Under the pieces are notes generated by a model. It saw only the letters and a program-made list of their open reading frames with translations. It was not told the origin of the DNA and made no database searches. From assembly GCA_001797745.1 (NCBI GenBank), contig MGQF01000069.1, positions 601 through 12,792 of the forward strand: a stretch of 12,192 nt of DNA. Reading direction: 5' to 3'. Made by a program: the position numbers and the translations under genes. This DNA is from Deltaproteobacteria bacterium RBG_13_52_11 (GTDB taxonomy: Bacteria > Desulfobacterota > B13-G15 > RBG-16-54-18). This document shows positions 5,737 through 12,192 of this stretch, piece after piece (the first letter of the stretch is position 1; each line of letters begins with the position of its first letter).

Positions 5737-6735
5737 ATGAATGTTTACGATATATTGGAAGAGTATCTTAATCAAGGGAAAAATGGAGTACTTGCTACTA
5801 TTGTGAAAAAAAGAGGAGCAACTCCTCAGGTGGCGGGTGCAAAGATCTTTATAGGCGAAGACGGAAAGATATTCGGCACTGTAGGCGGCGGCTGCGTTGA
5901 GGCCGAAGTCTGGCAGGAAGCCCGAAAGACCTTAAAAACCAAGGAAGCCGTTATCGAGCATTATGCCCTAAACGGCAAGGATGTGGAAAATGAGGGCATG
6001 ATCTGCGGCGGGAACATTGACGTCTTTCTGGAACCTGTTTTTGAAAAATATCGCGATCTTTACCGGAATATTAGCTACTTTCAAAAAAGGGGGAAGAGAG
6101 CAGTAAGCATCACCCACTTTGGAGATGGGGTATTCTACAAAACCCTTTTAACGATGAACGGTGATGTTATCGGCGATGCTGCAGGTGAAAGGGAAGAAGT
6201 TGATGAGGCACTTTTTTATGCAAAGGCACCAAGGGTGCTGGAAGGTAAAATCGTTGAGCCGGTGCTCATCACATCAACCCTGTATATGTATGGGGCGGGT
6301 CATATATCGCAATTCATCTCAAAAGCGGCAAAGACAGTTGATTTCAACGTTATAGTCATGGACGACCGGGCACAATTTGCCAATCGAGAGAGATTCCCTG
6401 AGGCTGATGAGATTATTGTCGATGAATTCGAAAACGTCCTCAAATATGGCAATGCCGATGTTGAAGTATACTCGGTGATAGTCACGAGAGGGCATAAACA
6501 CGATGCCCTGGTCCTAGGAGAGGTTCTCAAGAGAAAGAACAGATACGTGGGTATGATTGGCAGCAAAAGAAAGATCAACATGTTATTCGATTATCTACAA
6601 CAAAAGGGCTTTGACAAGGCACTGTTAAAAAGCGTCCATGCGCCCATCGGTCTTACTATTAACTCTGAAACACCCCAGGAGATCGCCTTGAGTATCGTCG
6701 CCGAGTTGGTGAAAGTGAGGGGAGAGAGAGTGTAG
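5737..6735 (+). CDS. XdhC/CoxI-family molybdenum-cofactor maturation protein
   Basis: 332 aa. XdhC proteins bind molybdenum cofactor, help its sulfuration and insert it into xanthine dehydrogenase-type enzymes. Seen: an N-terminal XdhC/CoxI domain with RGATPQVAGAKI at 26-37, GTVGGGCVE at 47-55 (C53), and MICGGNIDVFLEP at 88-100. A C-terminal Rossmann-like XdhC domain starts at YMYGAGHIS (183-191), with VMDDRAQFANRERFP, TRGHKHD and YVGMIGSKRK following. The ATG has AAGG eight bases upstream. The 90-bp gap after the desulfurase is the largest in the operon, but I found no convincing promoter or terminator in it. No molybdenum hydroxylase structural genes lie in the window, so the client enzyme is unknown. 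Proximity to the desulfurase fits a sulfur hand-over. Confidence 0.92.
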   Translation: MNVYDILEEYLNQGKNGVLATIVKKRGATPQVAGAKIFIGEDGKIFGTVGGGCVEAEVWQEARKTLKTKEAVIEHYALNGKDVENEGMICGGNIDVFLEPVFEKYRDLYRNISYFQKRGKRAVSITHFGDGVFYKTLLTMNGDVIGDAAGEREEVDEALFYAKAPRVLEGKIVEPVLITSTLYMYGAGHISQFISKAAKTVDFNVIVMDDRAQFANRERFPEADEIIVDEFENVLKYGNADVEVYSVIVTRGHKHDALVLGEVLKRKNRYVGMIGSKRKINMLFDYLQQKGFDKALLKSVHAPIGLTINSETPQEIALSIVAELVKVRGERV

Positions 6736-6765
6736 AAGGGCCTTCTGTCCTCTCCCGGTCTGATT

Positions 6766-7758
6766 ATGAACAGTAAAGCAATCTCCTTGTTATCCGGCGG
6801 CCTCGACAGTACGCTTGCCACAAGGCTCATTATGGAGCAGGAAGTGGAGGTGGTGGCCCTCCATTTTACGTCCACCTTCTGCAATTGTTCCAAGGGCGGC
6901 CACGGGTGCGGCATCCAGGCGGTGAGGACCGCCGACGAGTTGGGCCTCAAGGTGATGGTAAAGGTCAAGGGCATGGAGTACCTGGAAATCATAAGATCTC
7001 CCAAACACGGACACGGCAAGGGGTTAAATCCCTGCATCGACTGCAGGATATTCATGCTGAAAGAGGCAAGAAAAACCATGGACGAGATCGGTGCGGGATT
7101 TGTCATTACCGGCGAGGTCCTCGGTCAGCGGCCCATGTCGCAGCACAGGGCCGCCTTGCGGTGTATCGAGAAGGAGAGCGGCCTCGAGGACTTGATCCTG
7201 CGCCCCCTCTCTGCAAAGCACCTCGAGCCTACCCTGCCCGAGCGAGAAGGCATTGTCGACAGGGAGAAACTTCTCGACATTACAGGGCGATCACGGAAAA
7301 CCCAGTATGAGCTTGTCGATACCTTTCATCTGAAGGAGTTCAGTTGCCCCGGGGGTGGCTGCTTGCTTACGGAGCCACTTTTCGCGAAGAAGCTGAAAGA
7401 CCTTTTCGATCACAGCGGAGACTTTACCATGAAAGACGTGGCGCTGCTCAAGATCGGCAGGCATTTCAGGCTGTCGCCAGATACCAAACTGATCATCGGA
7501 AAGAATAAGGAGGAGAACGACCGACTTTCGTCACTGTGGTTGGCGCCGCAGATGCTCCTGGCGCCGCAGGGTTTTAGGGGCCCCCTGGGACTGCTGTCCG
7601 GGGTTGCCAGCGATGAGCATATCGGCTTAGCCGCAAACATTATCTCCCATTACGGGAAGAACGACATCTACCCCGTCACGGTGGAGTTAAATGACGGCAC
7701 AAAGAGGCTTCACAAGGCCGAATGGAAGGCTGTGGCCTGGGAGAGCCTCAGAATATAG
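6766..7758 (+). CDS. PP-loop ATPase, ThiI/MnmA-like tRNA-thiolation family with NFACT-R_2-like C-terminus
   Basis: 330 aa. The PP-loop SGGLDS is at 10-15, so the protein should activate a substrate as an adenylate before sulfur transfer. Cysteines cluster at C39, C41 and C48 (FCNCSKGGHGC), C90/C93 (NPCIDC, resembling the MnmA catalytic site) and C194/C199 (CPGGGC). From about 220 a C-terminal domain with GRHFRLSP and IIGKNKEENDRL resembles the DUF814/NFACT-R_2 RNA-binding type. Relatives are usually annotated as tRNA 4-thiouridine or 2-thiouridine synthase-like, but the exact nucleotide is not established from sequence. No THUMP or rhodanese domain of classical ThiI is present. It starts 30 bp after xdhC without a clear ribosome site, so translational coupling is possible. 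It ends 15 bp before bioB. Confidence 0.84.
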   Translation: MNSKAISLLSGGLDSTLATRLIMEQEVEVVALHFTSTFCNCSKGGHGCGIQAVRTADELGLKVMVKVKGMEYLEIIRSPKHGHGKGLNPCIDCRIFMLKEARKTMDEIGAGFVITGEVLGQRPMSQHRAALRCIEKESGLEDLILRPLSAKHLEPTLPEREGIVDREKLLDITGRSRKTQYELVDTFHLKEFSCPGGGCLLTEPLFAKKLKDLFDHSGDFTMKDVALLKIGRHFRLSPDTKLIIGKNKEENDRLSSLWLAPQMLLAPQGFRGPLGLLSGVASDEHIGLAANIISHYGKNDIYPVTVELNDGTKRLHKAEWKAVAWESLRI

Positions 7759-7773
7759 GGTGAGAATCGCGAG

Positions 7774-8760
7774 GTGTCTGCGGAACAGATAATAGAAAGA
7801 CTGAAGCAACGGGCCGTCGAAAAGATGGATGTCGGTTTTGAAGAAGGGCTGGCCCTGTTCCGTTACGGCATGGGAAAACCCTTTGTGCTCATAGCGGCGG
7901 CAGCGGAGATACGGGAGCATTTCAAAGGCAAACGGGTAAACCTCTGCGGTATCGTCAATGCAAAATCTGGACTCTGCCCCGAGGACTGTAAGTTCTGTGC
8001 CCAGTCTGTCCATTACTGCACCGACGCCCCCGAATATCCCTTTATCGGGAAAGAGGCGATTATCGAAGGGGCACGGCGGGCGAAGGCGGCGGGCGCCCAC
8101 ATGTTCGGCATCATTACCAGCGGCACCAGGGTTGAGAGCAAAGAGGAATGGAATGAAATCTACGGGGCCGTGAGTGAAATAAACAAGCTGGGAATAAAAC
8201 CCTGCGTTTCGCTCGGTATGCTCGACATTGACCGGGCCCGCAGACTCAAGGAGGCAGGTCTCTTCCGTTATCATCACAATCTTGAGACGGCACGGAGTTA
8301 TTTCGACAATATCTGCACAACACACGCTTATCAGGAAGATATTGAAACCGTTATGGCAGCAAAGAGCGCTGGTCTTTCTACCTGTTCCGGCGGGATCATC
8401 GGCATGGGTGAAACGAGGGGGCAGAGGATCGAGTTTGCCATGACATTAAAGGAACTCGCTGTGGACTGCATCCCCTTCAATATCCTCGATCCCAGACCTG
8501 GAACGCCGCTTCAGGATATGGAACATATTTCGCCCATTGAGCTTCTCGTTACTATCGCCATTTTCAGATTCGTTCTCCCTGATAAAGATATAAAACTCTG
8601 CGGTGGAAAAGAGACGAATTTAAGACAGCTTTTACCCCTTGGTATCGTTGCTGGCTGCAATTCCCTCATGATCGGCAACTATCTGACGACACCAGGAAGA
8701 AGTCCTGAGCTTGACATAGAAATGGTGAGAGACCTTGGTCTTGATCCTGTTTTTGAGTGA
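7774..8760 (+). CDS. bioB: Biotin synthase BioB, anaerobe-type
   Basis: 328 aa radical-SAM enzyme that inserts sulfur into dethiobiotin. The SAM cluster motif CPEDCKFC gives C68, C72 and C75. Other BioB marks are YHHNLETA at 166-173, CSGGIIGMGE at 204-213, DPRPGTPL at 239-246 and GNYLTT at 301-306. Compared with E. coli BioB, C128 and C188 have counterparts (C144, C204). The C97 region reads MFGIITSG with no cysteine, and the cluster arginine 260 is replaced by lysine (K279 in CGGKE). Extra cysteines appear at C58 and C276. This pattern fits the Type II BioB reported for obligate anaerobes, with a 4Fe-5S auxiliary cluster (my recollection of that work). The GTG start is assumed; upstream AGGGTGAGA is a poor ribosome site. 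An IscU-like gene follows after 16 bp. No bioA, bioD or bioF is nearby. Confidence 0.93.
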   Translation: MSAEQIIERLKQRAVEKMDVGFEEGLALFRYGMGKPFVLIAAAAEIREHFKGKRVNLCGIVNAKSGLCPEDCKFCAQSVHYCTDAPEYPFIGKEAIIEGARRAKAAGAHMFGIITSGTRVESKEEWNEIYGAVSEINKLGIKPCVSLGMLDIDRARRLKEAGLFRYHHNLETARSYFDNICTTHAYQEDIETVMAAKSAGLSTCSGGIIGMGETRGQRIEFAMTLKELAVDCIPFNILDPRPGTPLQDMEHISPIELLVTIAIFRFVLPDKDIKLCGGKETNLRQLLPLGIVAGCNSLMIGNYLTTPGRSPELDIEMVRDLGLDPVFE

Positions 8761-8776
8761 CGCAGAGGAAGGCCTC

Positions 8777-9157
8777 ATGGGGGAATATACTGACAAGGCA
8801 AAAGACCATTTCATGAACCCGCGGAATGTCGGTAAGGTAGACGATCCTGATGGTATGGCCGACGTCTCTTCCATGGCCTGCGGAGACGCACTAAAACTGA
8901 CTTTCAGGGTGGATGAACATGAACGGATCATCGATGCCAAATGTGAGGTCGCAGGATGTGTAAGCTCCATTGCTTCCGCATCTGCCCTGACGGAAATTAT
9001 CAAAGGTCTTACCATTGAAGAGGCAATGAACATTACCGACCGGCATATCGCCGATTATCTCGGCGGCCTGCCTCCCGGAAAGACGCACGCTTCTGCGATG
9101 AGCCAGGAGGCTCTTGAAAAGGCTATTGAATGGTATAAAAAGGCATTCTCACTCTGA
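8777..9157 (+). CDS. IscU/NifU-N-like Fe-S scaffold lacking the third cluster cysteine
   Basis: 126 aa, the size of IscU. Family marks: FMNPRNVGK at 12-20, ACGD with C35 and D37, AGCVSSIASAS with C61, and LPPGKTHASAMS at 98-109. In canonical IscU/NifU the last motif is HCS, and its cysteine is the third cluster ligand; here H104 is followed by A105. An additional cysteine, C56 (DAKCEV), stands five residues before C61 and might substitute. The ATG at 8777 is chosen because GAGGAAGG lies 5-6 nt upstream; the longer frame start at 8735 lies inside bioB. It is the last gene of the plus-strand operon and overlaps the convergent larE end by 9 bp. Its position suggests service to BioB or general Fe-S/sulfur delivery. 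Function as an ordinary scaffold is doubtful. Confidence 0.9.
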   Translation: MGEYTDKAKDHFMNPRNVGKVDDPDGMADVSSMACGDALKLTFRVDEHERIIDAKCEVAGCVSSIASASALTEIIKGLTIEEAMNITDRHIADYLGGLPPGKTHASAMSQEALEKAIEWYKKAFSL

Positions 9158-9973
9158 AGGAGTATTCATGCTTCCTGTCCTGTAGCCTTTGAGGTCAAGG
9201 ACGACATAGAGAAATCCATATTGATTGAGTACCTCAGTTATTTTTTCCCTGTTAGCCATGATGACATCAAAATCTTTATCGAGGACTTCGATACGCGCAA
9301 CGTTACCGTGATATCTTACCCGTACCTGTCGTATACCAATGCTTTGAATAAAATCCTCGGAACGTTCAATCTTTTTCAGGATTGTCGTATCAATAGCCGT
9401 GCCGTAAGGAACCCTGGAAGAAAGACAGGCAAAGGAGGGTTTGTCGTGGGTCGGCAGGGAAAGCGCTTCCGACAGCTCTCTGATCTCCCCTTTGGTAAGT
9501 CCCGCCTCAAGCAGCGGACTTCTTACTCCCTGTTCTGAGCAGGCCTTTCGCCCGGGCCGGAAGTCATCCATATCATCGAAGTTCGATCCTTCGACGACAT
9601 GGATAAAACCTCTTTGCTGTACTATTTCCCGGGCCTTGACGAAGAGGTGAGTTTTGCAGAAGTAACACCGCGAGGTATTATTTTCAATGAAGCGAGGGTC
9701 GTCCATTTCGGATGTTTCTGCTATGATGCAGTCCACGCCGATAAGCGCCGAAAGCCTTTTCGCTTCAGCGATTTCTCTTTCGGGGCATGTGGGAGAAAGC
9801 CCTATGAAGGCCAATACATTTTCCCTGCCGAGAACATCGACACAGACCTTCAGAAGGAAAGTACTGTCTACGCCGCCGGAAAATGCCACGACAACCCTTT
9901 GAAGGTCTTTTATGATTGCCTTGAGACGGCTATATTTTTGTTTGTTCTTCAAAATGGCAGTATATCTCCTCAT
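9149..9973 (-). CDS. larE: ATP-dependent sacrificial sulfur transferase LarE
   Basis: 274 aa. LarE adenylates the carboxylates of a pyridinium dinucleotide-derived precursor and donates sulfur, classically from its own cysteine, in making the nickel-pincer nucleotide of lactate racemase-like enzymes. Seen: PP-loop SGGVDS at 32-37, RCYFCK at 102-107, EGSNFDD at 128-134, RSPLLEAGLTKGEIR at 151-165, and KPSFACLSSRVPYG with C183 as the presumed sulfur-donor cysteine. The ATG at 9973 has no ribosome site. AGGAGA lies just inside the frame, so a TTG start at 9952 is a possible alternative that still precedes the PP-loop. It is 61 bp downstream of the fumarase beta gene and probably read with it. 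No larA, larB or larC is in the window, so its real client is open. Confidence 0.92.
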   Translation of the reverse strand: MRRYTAILKNKQKYSRLKAIIKDLQRVVVAFSGGVDSTFLLKVCVDVLGRENVLAFIGLSPTCPEREIAEAKRLSALIGVDCIIAETSEMDDPRFIENNTSRCYFCKTHLFVKAREIVQQRGFIHVVEGSNFDDMDDFRPGRKACSEQGVRSPLLEAGLTKGEIRELSEALSLPTHDKPSFACLSSRVPYGTAIDTTILKKIERSEDFIQSIGIRQVRVRYHGNVARIEVLDKDFDVIMANREKITEVLNQYGFLYVVLDLKGYRTGSMNTPSE

Positions 9974-10034
9974 TTACGAAATGTTAGACGCACATGCGGG
10001 CGTTTAAGAAGGCTTGAGACGAGGATGAGATCCG

Positions 10035-10601
10035 TCACCGGGCGAATCTCTTGATCCCCTCTTCGTACAGATCTTTGCCAAAGCAATCATTGATCACGAC
10101 AACCGGAAAGTCTTCTACCTCTAAGCGCCTGATGGCCTCTGGCCCCAAATCAGCGAAGGCAATAACCTCTGCTTGCTTAATACGTTTGGAGAGCAAGGCC
10201 CCTGCCCCGCCGGTAGCGCCGAGGTAGACTGCTTTGTACCGTACCATCGCCGCCCTGACCTCCTTGGAACGCATCCCCTTGCCGATCATCCCCTTGAGCC
10301 CTTGCTCGATCAGGCGAGGGGCATAGGCGTCTATCCTGCCGCTGGTTGTTGGACCGGCCGAGCCTATTGGCCTGCCCGGTTTTGGGGGAGTGGGGCCCAC
10401 ATAGTAAATAATCCCCCCCTTGATATCAAAGGGGAGGTCTTTGCCGGTATCAATAAGCTCGATGAGCCGTTTATGGGTAGTATCCCTTCCGGTGTAGATG
10501 ACGCCGGTTATGAGGAGTTTTTCCCCTGTATGGAGACCCTCGACCACCTCATCGCTCAGGGGGGTGGTGATCCTCCTAGGCTCAACTATCCCTTTCCCCA
10601 T
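10035..10601 (-). CDS. Class I (Fe-S) fumarate hydratase, beta subunit
   Basis: 188 aa, matching the C-terminal half of single-chain class I fumarases (FumA) and the beta subunit of two-subunit enzymes. With the alpha subunit it interconverts fumarate and malate. Seen: ITTPL at 11-15, YTGRDTTHKR at 36-45, GPTPPKPGRPIGSAGPTTSG running from 69 to 88 followed by RID, and GKGMRS at 107-112. The start ATG is 4 bp after the alpha-subunit stop, with AAAGGGTGA upstream, so the two are translationally linked. L(+)-tartrate dehydratase beta is a close relative, but the isocitrate dehydrogenase neighbour favours fumarase. Confidence 0.93.
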   Translation of the reverse strand: MGKGIVEPRRITTPLSDEVVEGLHTGEKLLITGVIYTGRDTTHKRLIELIDTGKDLPFDIKGGIIYYVGPTPPKPGRPIGSAGPTTSGRIDAYAPRLIEQGLKGMIGKGMRSKEVRAAMVRYKAVYLGATGGAGALLSKRIKQAEVIAFADLGPEAIRRLEVEDFPVVVINDCFGKDLYEEGIKRFAR

Positions 10602-10605
10602 GGAG

Positions 10606-11445
10606 CTAGATCACCCTTTCTTTATGCCGGTGGGCATGGCATTGGATGTTGACTGCCACCGGCAGGCTGGCAATGTGACAGGGGATCATCTGCACGTGCA
10701 CTGCCAGGGCAGTAACCCTTCCCCCATACCCCTGGGGGCCAATCCCCAAATCGTTGATGCTGTCGAGGAGGGAATCCTCTATCGCGGCGATCTCGGGATC
10801 AGGGTTTTTGCTCCCGACAGGACGCAGGAGGGCCTTCTTTGCTATCAGGGCCGCCTGGTCAAAGGTGCCGCCGATCCCGACACCGACAATAATAGGGGGA
10901 CACGGGTTCGCACCTGAGTCTTTGACCCGTTGCACGGCATACTCCTTAACCCCCTTGAGCCCTGCAGCCGGCGTAAGCATCGTTACCCTGCTCATGTTCT
11001 CGCTGCCGCCGCCTTTCGGGAAGACTATAACGCGCACTTGATCACCGGGGACTATCTCCAGGTGGGTGACGGCCGGGGTATTTGCGCCGGTGTTCTGACG
11101 GGTAATGCAATGGCAGATTGATGGACGCAGATAACCATCGTGACAACCATGCCGCACCCCCTCATTGATCGCCTCGATGAGATCCCCTCCCTTGAGATGT
11201 ACATCTTGTCCAAGCTCTATAAAGACCACTGCGAATCCCGTATCCTGACAGATAGGTACCCCCTCCTCTTTGGCAATCCTGGCGTTCTCGAGCAATTGTT
11301 TAATGACCTCCTTGCCAATCGCAGACTCCTCCACTTCGAGGGCCTTATGCAAGGCCGCCATAACGTCCTCACCCAGGTTGCAGTTGGCGTCGATGAAGAG
11401 ATCTCTTACTGCATTGGTGATCTCACGGCAATCAACCTCTCTCAT
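10606..11445 (-). CDS. Class I (Fe-S) fumarate hydratase, alpha subunit
   Basis: 279 aa, full length for the alpha subunit that carries the 4Fe-4S cluster of fumarase/tartrate dehydratase. Likely cluster ligands are C66 in VPICQDTG, C182 in ANPCPPIIVGVGIGG and C269 in QCHAHRH. NTGANTPAV at 118-126 and GDQVRVIVFPKGGGSENMS are also family marks. The segment before NTG reads LRPSICHCITRQ (107-117), carrying two extra cysteines (C111, C113) where relatives I recall have a DPL-type sequence. The ATG at 11445 follows AAAGGATAAGAG. It forms an operon with the beta subunit, with icd upstream on the same strand. Confidence 0.93.
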   Translation of the reverse strand: MREVDCREITNAVRDLFIDANCNLGEDVMAALHKALEVEESAIGKEVIKQLLENARIAKEEGVPICQDTGFAVVFIELGQDVHLKGGDLIEAINEGVRHGCHDGYLRPSICHCITRQNTGANTPAVTHLEIVPGDQVRVIVFPKGGGSENMSRVTMLTPAAGLKGVKEYAVQRVKDSGANPCPPIIVGVGIGGTFDQAALIAKKALLRPVGSKNPDPEIAAIEDSLLDSINDLGIGPQGYGGRVTALAVHVQMIPCHIASLPVAVNIQCHAHRHKERVI

Positions 11446-11503
11446 CTCTTATCCTTTATCGTCTCGATCGGGAAATGGGAGTAACACCTCGCCTTTAAAC
11501 TAT

Positions 11504-11596
11504 AGGGTTCAATCCCGCCCCTTAATTTAGATTTTATTGGCTGCGGGATCCCGCAAAGCGGGAGGATTCGAGGGTTCTATCCCGCCAAGGGCGGGA
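11504..11596. repeat. Inverted-repeat cluster between icd and the fumarase genes
   Basis: The 177-bp gap between icd and the fumarase alpha gene holds two copies of AGGGTTCWATCCCGCC (11504-11519 and 11571-11586) and two GC-rich hairpins: TCCCGC-AAA-GCGGGA (11549-11563) and TCCCGCC-AAG-GGCGGGA (11580-11596). A GGGATCCC palindrome overlaps the first hairpin. The arms share the TCCCGC/GCGGGA unit, as in REP-type intergenic repeats. No T-run follows on the minus strand, so it is not a standard terminator, though it may stabilise the 3' end of icd mRNA. Confidence 0.6.
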
Positions 11597-11622
11597 CGCC
11601 AAAAGGGGGACACAGGGCAAAC

Positions 11623-12192
11623 TTAACTCCCCTTTGTCTTTATCTTCTCCATATTGCTCACCACTGCCTCCCCAAATTGGAAGCAGCTGAGGAGGGTGGC
11701 CCCAGGCATCTGCCGATGGAGGTCATAGGTCACGGTCTTGGCGTTAATAGTCCTCTGCATGCCCTCTTCGATGATGCGGGCAGCCTCAACCCATCCGAGG
11801 TACTGCAACATCATTGCCCCGGAGAGGATCATGGAGCCGGGGTTTACCTTGTCCTGGCCGGCATATTTGGGGGCGCTCCCGTGGGTCGCCTCAAAGATGG
11901 CTACCTCATCCCCGCAATTGGCCCCCGGGGCCATCCCCAGCCCACCCACCTCAGCGGCACAGGCATCGGATAAATAGTCGCCGTTGAGGTTCGGCATAAC
12001 GAGGACATCGTAATCCTCCGGCCGCAAGAGGACCTGTTGGAACATGGCATCGGCAAGACGATCCTTGACTATGATCTTACCATCGGGAAACACACCGCCA
12101 TCCTCCAGCGCATCTTCCCTGATCACCTTTTCTGGAAATTCCTGCTCTGCCACCTCATACCCCCAGTCTCGAAAGGCCCCTTCCGTGTATTT
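11623..12192 (-). CDS. icd: NADP-dependent isocitrate dehydrogenase, C-terminal part (cut by window edge)
   Basis: About 189 residues, open to the right edge: the frame begins KYTEGAFRDWGYE at 12192, upstream of the first in-window start codon, so the gene continues beyond the window. It closely follows the E. coli Icd C-terminus: LLRPEDYDVLVMPNLNGDYL, then PGANCGDE, FEATHGSAPKYAGQDKVNPG, TINAKTVTYDLHRQM and a final EAVVSNM. The KY in APKYAGQDKV and the Y and R in TVTYDLHR are the residues that select NADP over NAD in this family. It makes 2-oxoglutarate from isocitrate (or the reverse in reductive cycles). It lies 177 bp upstream of the fumarase pair on the same strand, indicating a TCA-cycle gene group. 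Confidence 0.96.
   Translation of the reverse strand, partial: KYTEGAFRDWGYEVAEQEFPEKVIREDALEDGGVFPDGKIIVKDRLADAMFQQVLLRPEDYDVLVMPNLNGDYLSDACAAEVGGLGMAPGANCGDEVAIFEATHGSAPKYAGQDKVNPGSMILSGAMMLQYLGWVEAARIIEEGMQRTINAKTVTYDLHRQMPGATLLSCFQFGEAVVSNMEKIKTKGS

Noticed and set aside
6733..6746. AGAAGGGCCTTCT palindrome between xdhC and the PP-loop gene as a terminator or operator.
   Set aside because: A six-base arm with almost no loop and no T-run, and unlike the CCACAATGTGG operator. Probably chance.
6885..7310. Plus-strand frame of 141 codons inside the PP-loop gene.
   Set aside because: It is a shifted-frame shadow of the real gene, with an Arg/Gly-rich translation and no motif. The overlapping frame has clear PP-loop and cysteine motifs.
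8735..8776. Upstream start for the IscU-like gene at 8735.
   Set aside because: It lies within bioB, adds a hydrophobic stretch unlike IscU, and has no ribosome site. ATG 8777 has GAGGAAGG just upstream and aligns with the family N-terminus.
11500..11586. tRNA T-arm lookalikes (GGTTCAATCC, GGTTCTATCC).
   Set aside because: The stems needed for a T-arm do not pair, and no acceptor, D-arm or anticodon arm surrounds them. They are part of the repeat cluster.

Overview
The window comes from a bacterial chromosome, most likely a strict anaerobe of the Desulfobacterota (old Deltaproteobacteria) type. This is inferred from a helix-turn-helix protein fused to a cysteine-rich 'two-CW' tail, a biotin synthase with the residue pattern of anaerobe enzymes, two-subunit iron-sulfur fumarase, LarE, and XdhC beside a class V desulfurase. 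No 16S or other lineage marker is present, so the assignment is tentative. No CRISPR array, tRNA, rRNA, insertion sequence or phage gene was seen.

Left block (1-2830, minus strand): a sulfur-assimilation operon in the order metY (O-acetylhomoserine sulfhydrylase), cysK (cysteine synthase) and metX (homoserine O-acetyltransferase, running off the left edge). It has a near-consensus promoter with a palindromic operator at its start point. A leader of about 270 nt follows. It encodes a short peptide with two Cys-Cys pairs, a predicted antiterminator and a strong intrinsic terminator just before metY. This looks like ribosome-mediated attenuation sensing Cys-tRNA supply, stacked on repressor control.

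Regulator and divergent switch (2915-3450): a small HTH protein with seven cysteines in its tail is transcribed leftwards. Its promoter overlaps, face to face, the rightward promoter of the next operon. A second copy of the same operator (16 of 19 bases identical to the metY copy) lies in the -35/-10 spacer of both. The simplest reading is one autoregulated, possibly metal- or redox-sensing repressor controlling sulfur assimilation on one side and sulfur trafficking on the other.

Central block (3451-9157, plus strand): six closely spaced genes for sulfur mobilisation: a ThiF/MoeB-like E1 enzyme, a SufS-like cysteine desulfurase, an XdhC-family molybdenum-cofactor maturation protein, a PP-loop tRNA-thiolation-like ATPase, BioB, and an IscU-like scaffold lacking the usual third cysteine ligand.

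Right block (9149-12192, minus strand): NADP-isocitrate dehydrogenase (C-terminal part, cut by the right edge), a small inverted-repeat cluster, the alpha and beta subunits of class I fumarase, and LarE, a sacrificial sulfur transferase. larE converges on and overlaps the iscU-like gene by 9 bp.

The unifying theme is sulfur: making cysteine and homocysteine, extracting sulfur from cysteine, and delivering it to cofactors (molybdenum cofactor, biotin, Fe-S clusters, tRNA, and probably a nickel-pincer-type cofactor). The most interesting elements are the paired operators with the two-CW regulator, the cysteine-codon attenuator, and the BioB/defective-IscU pair.
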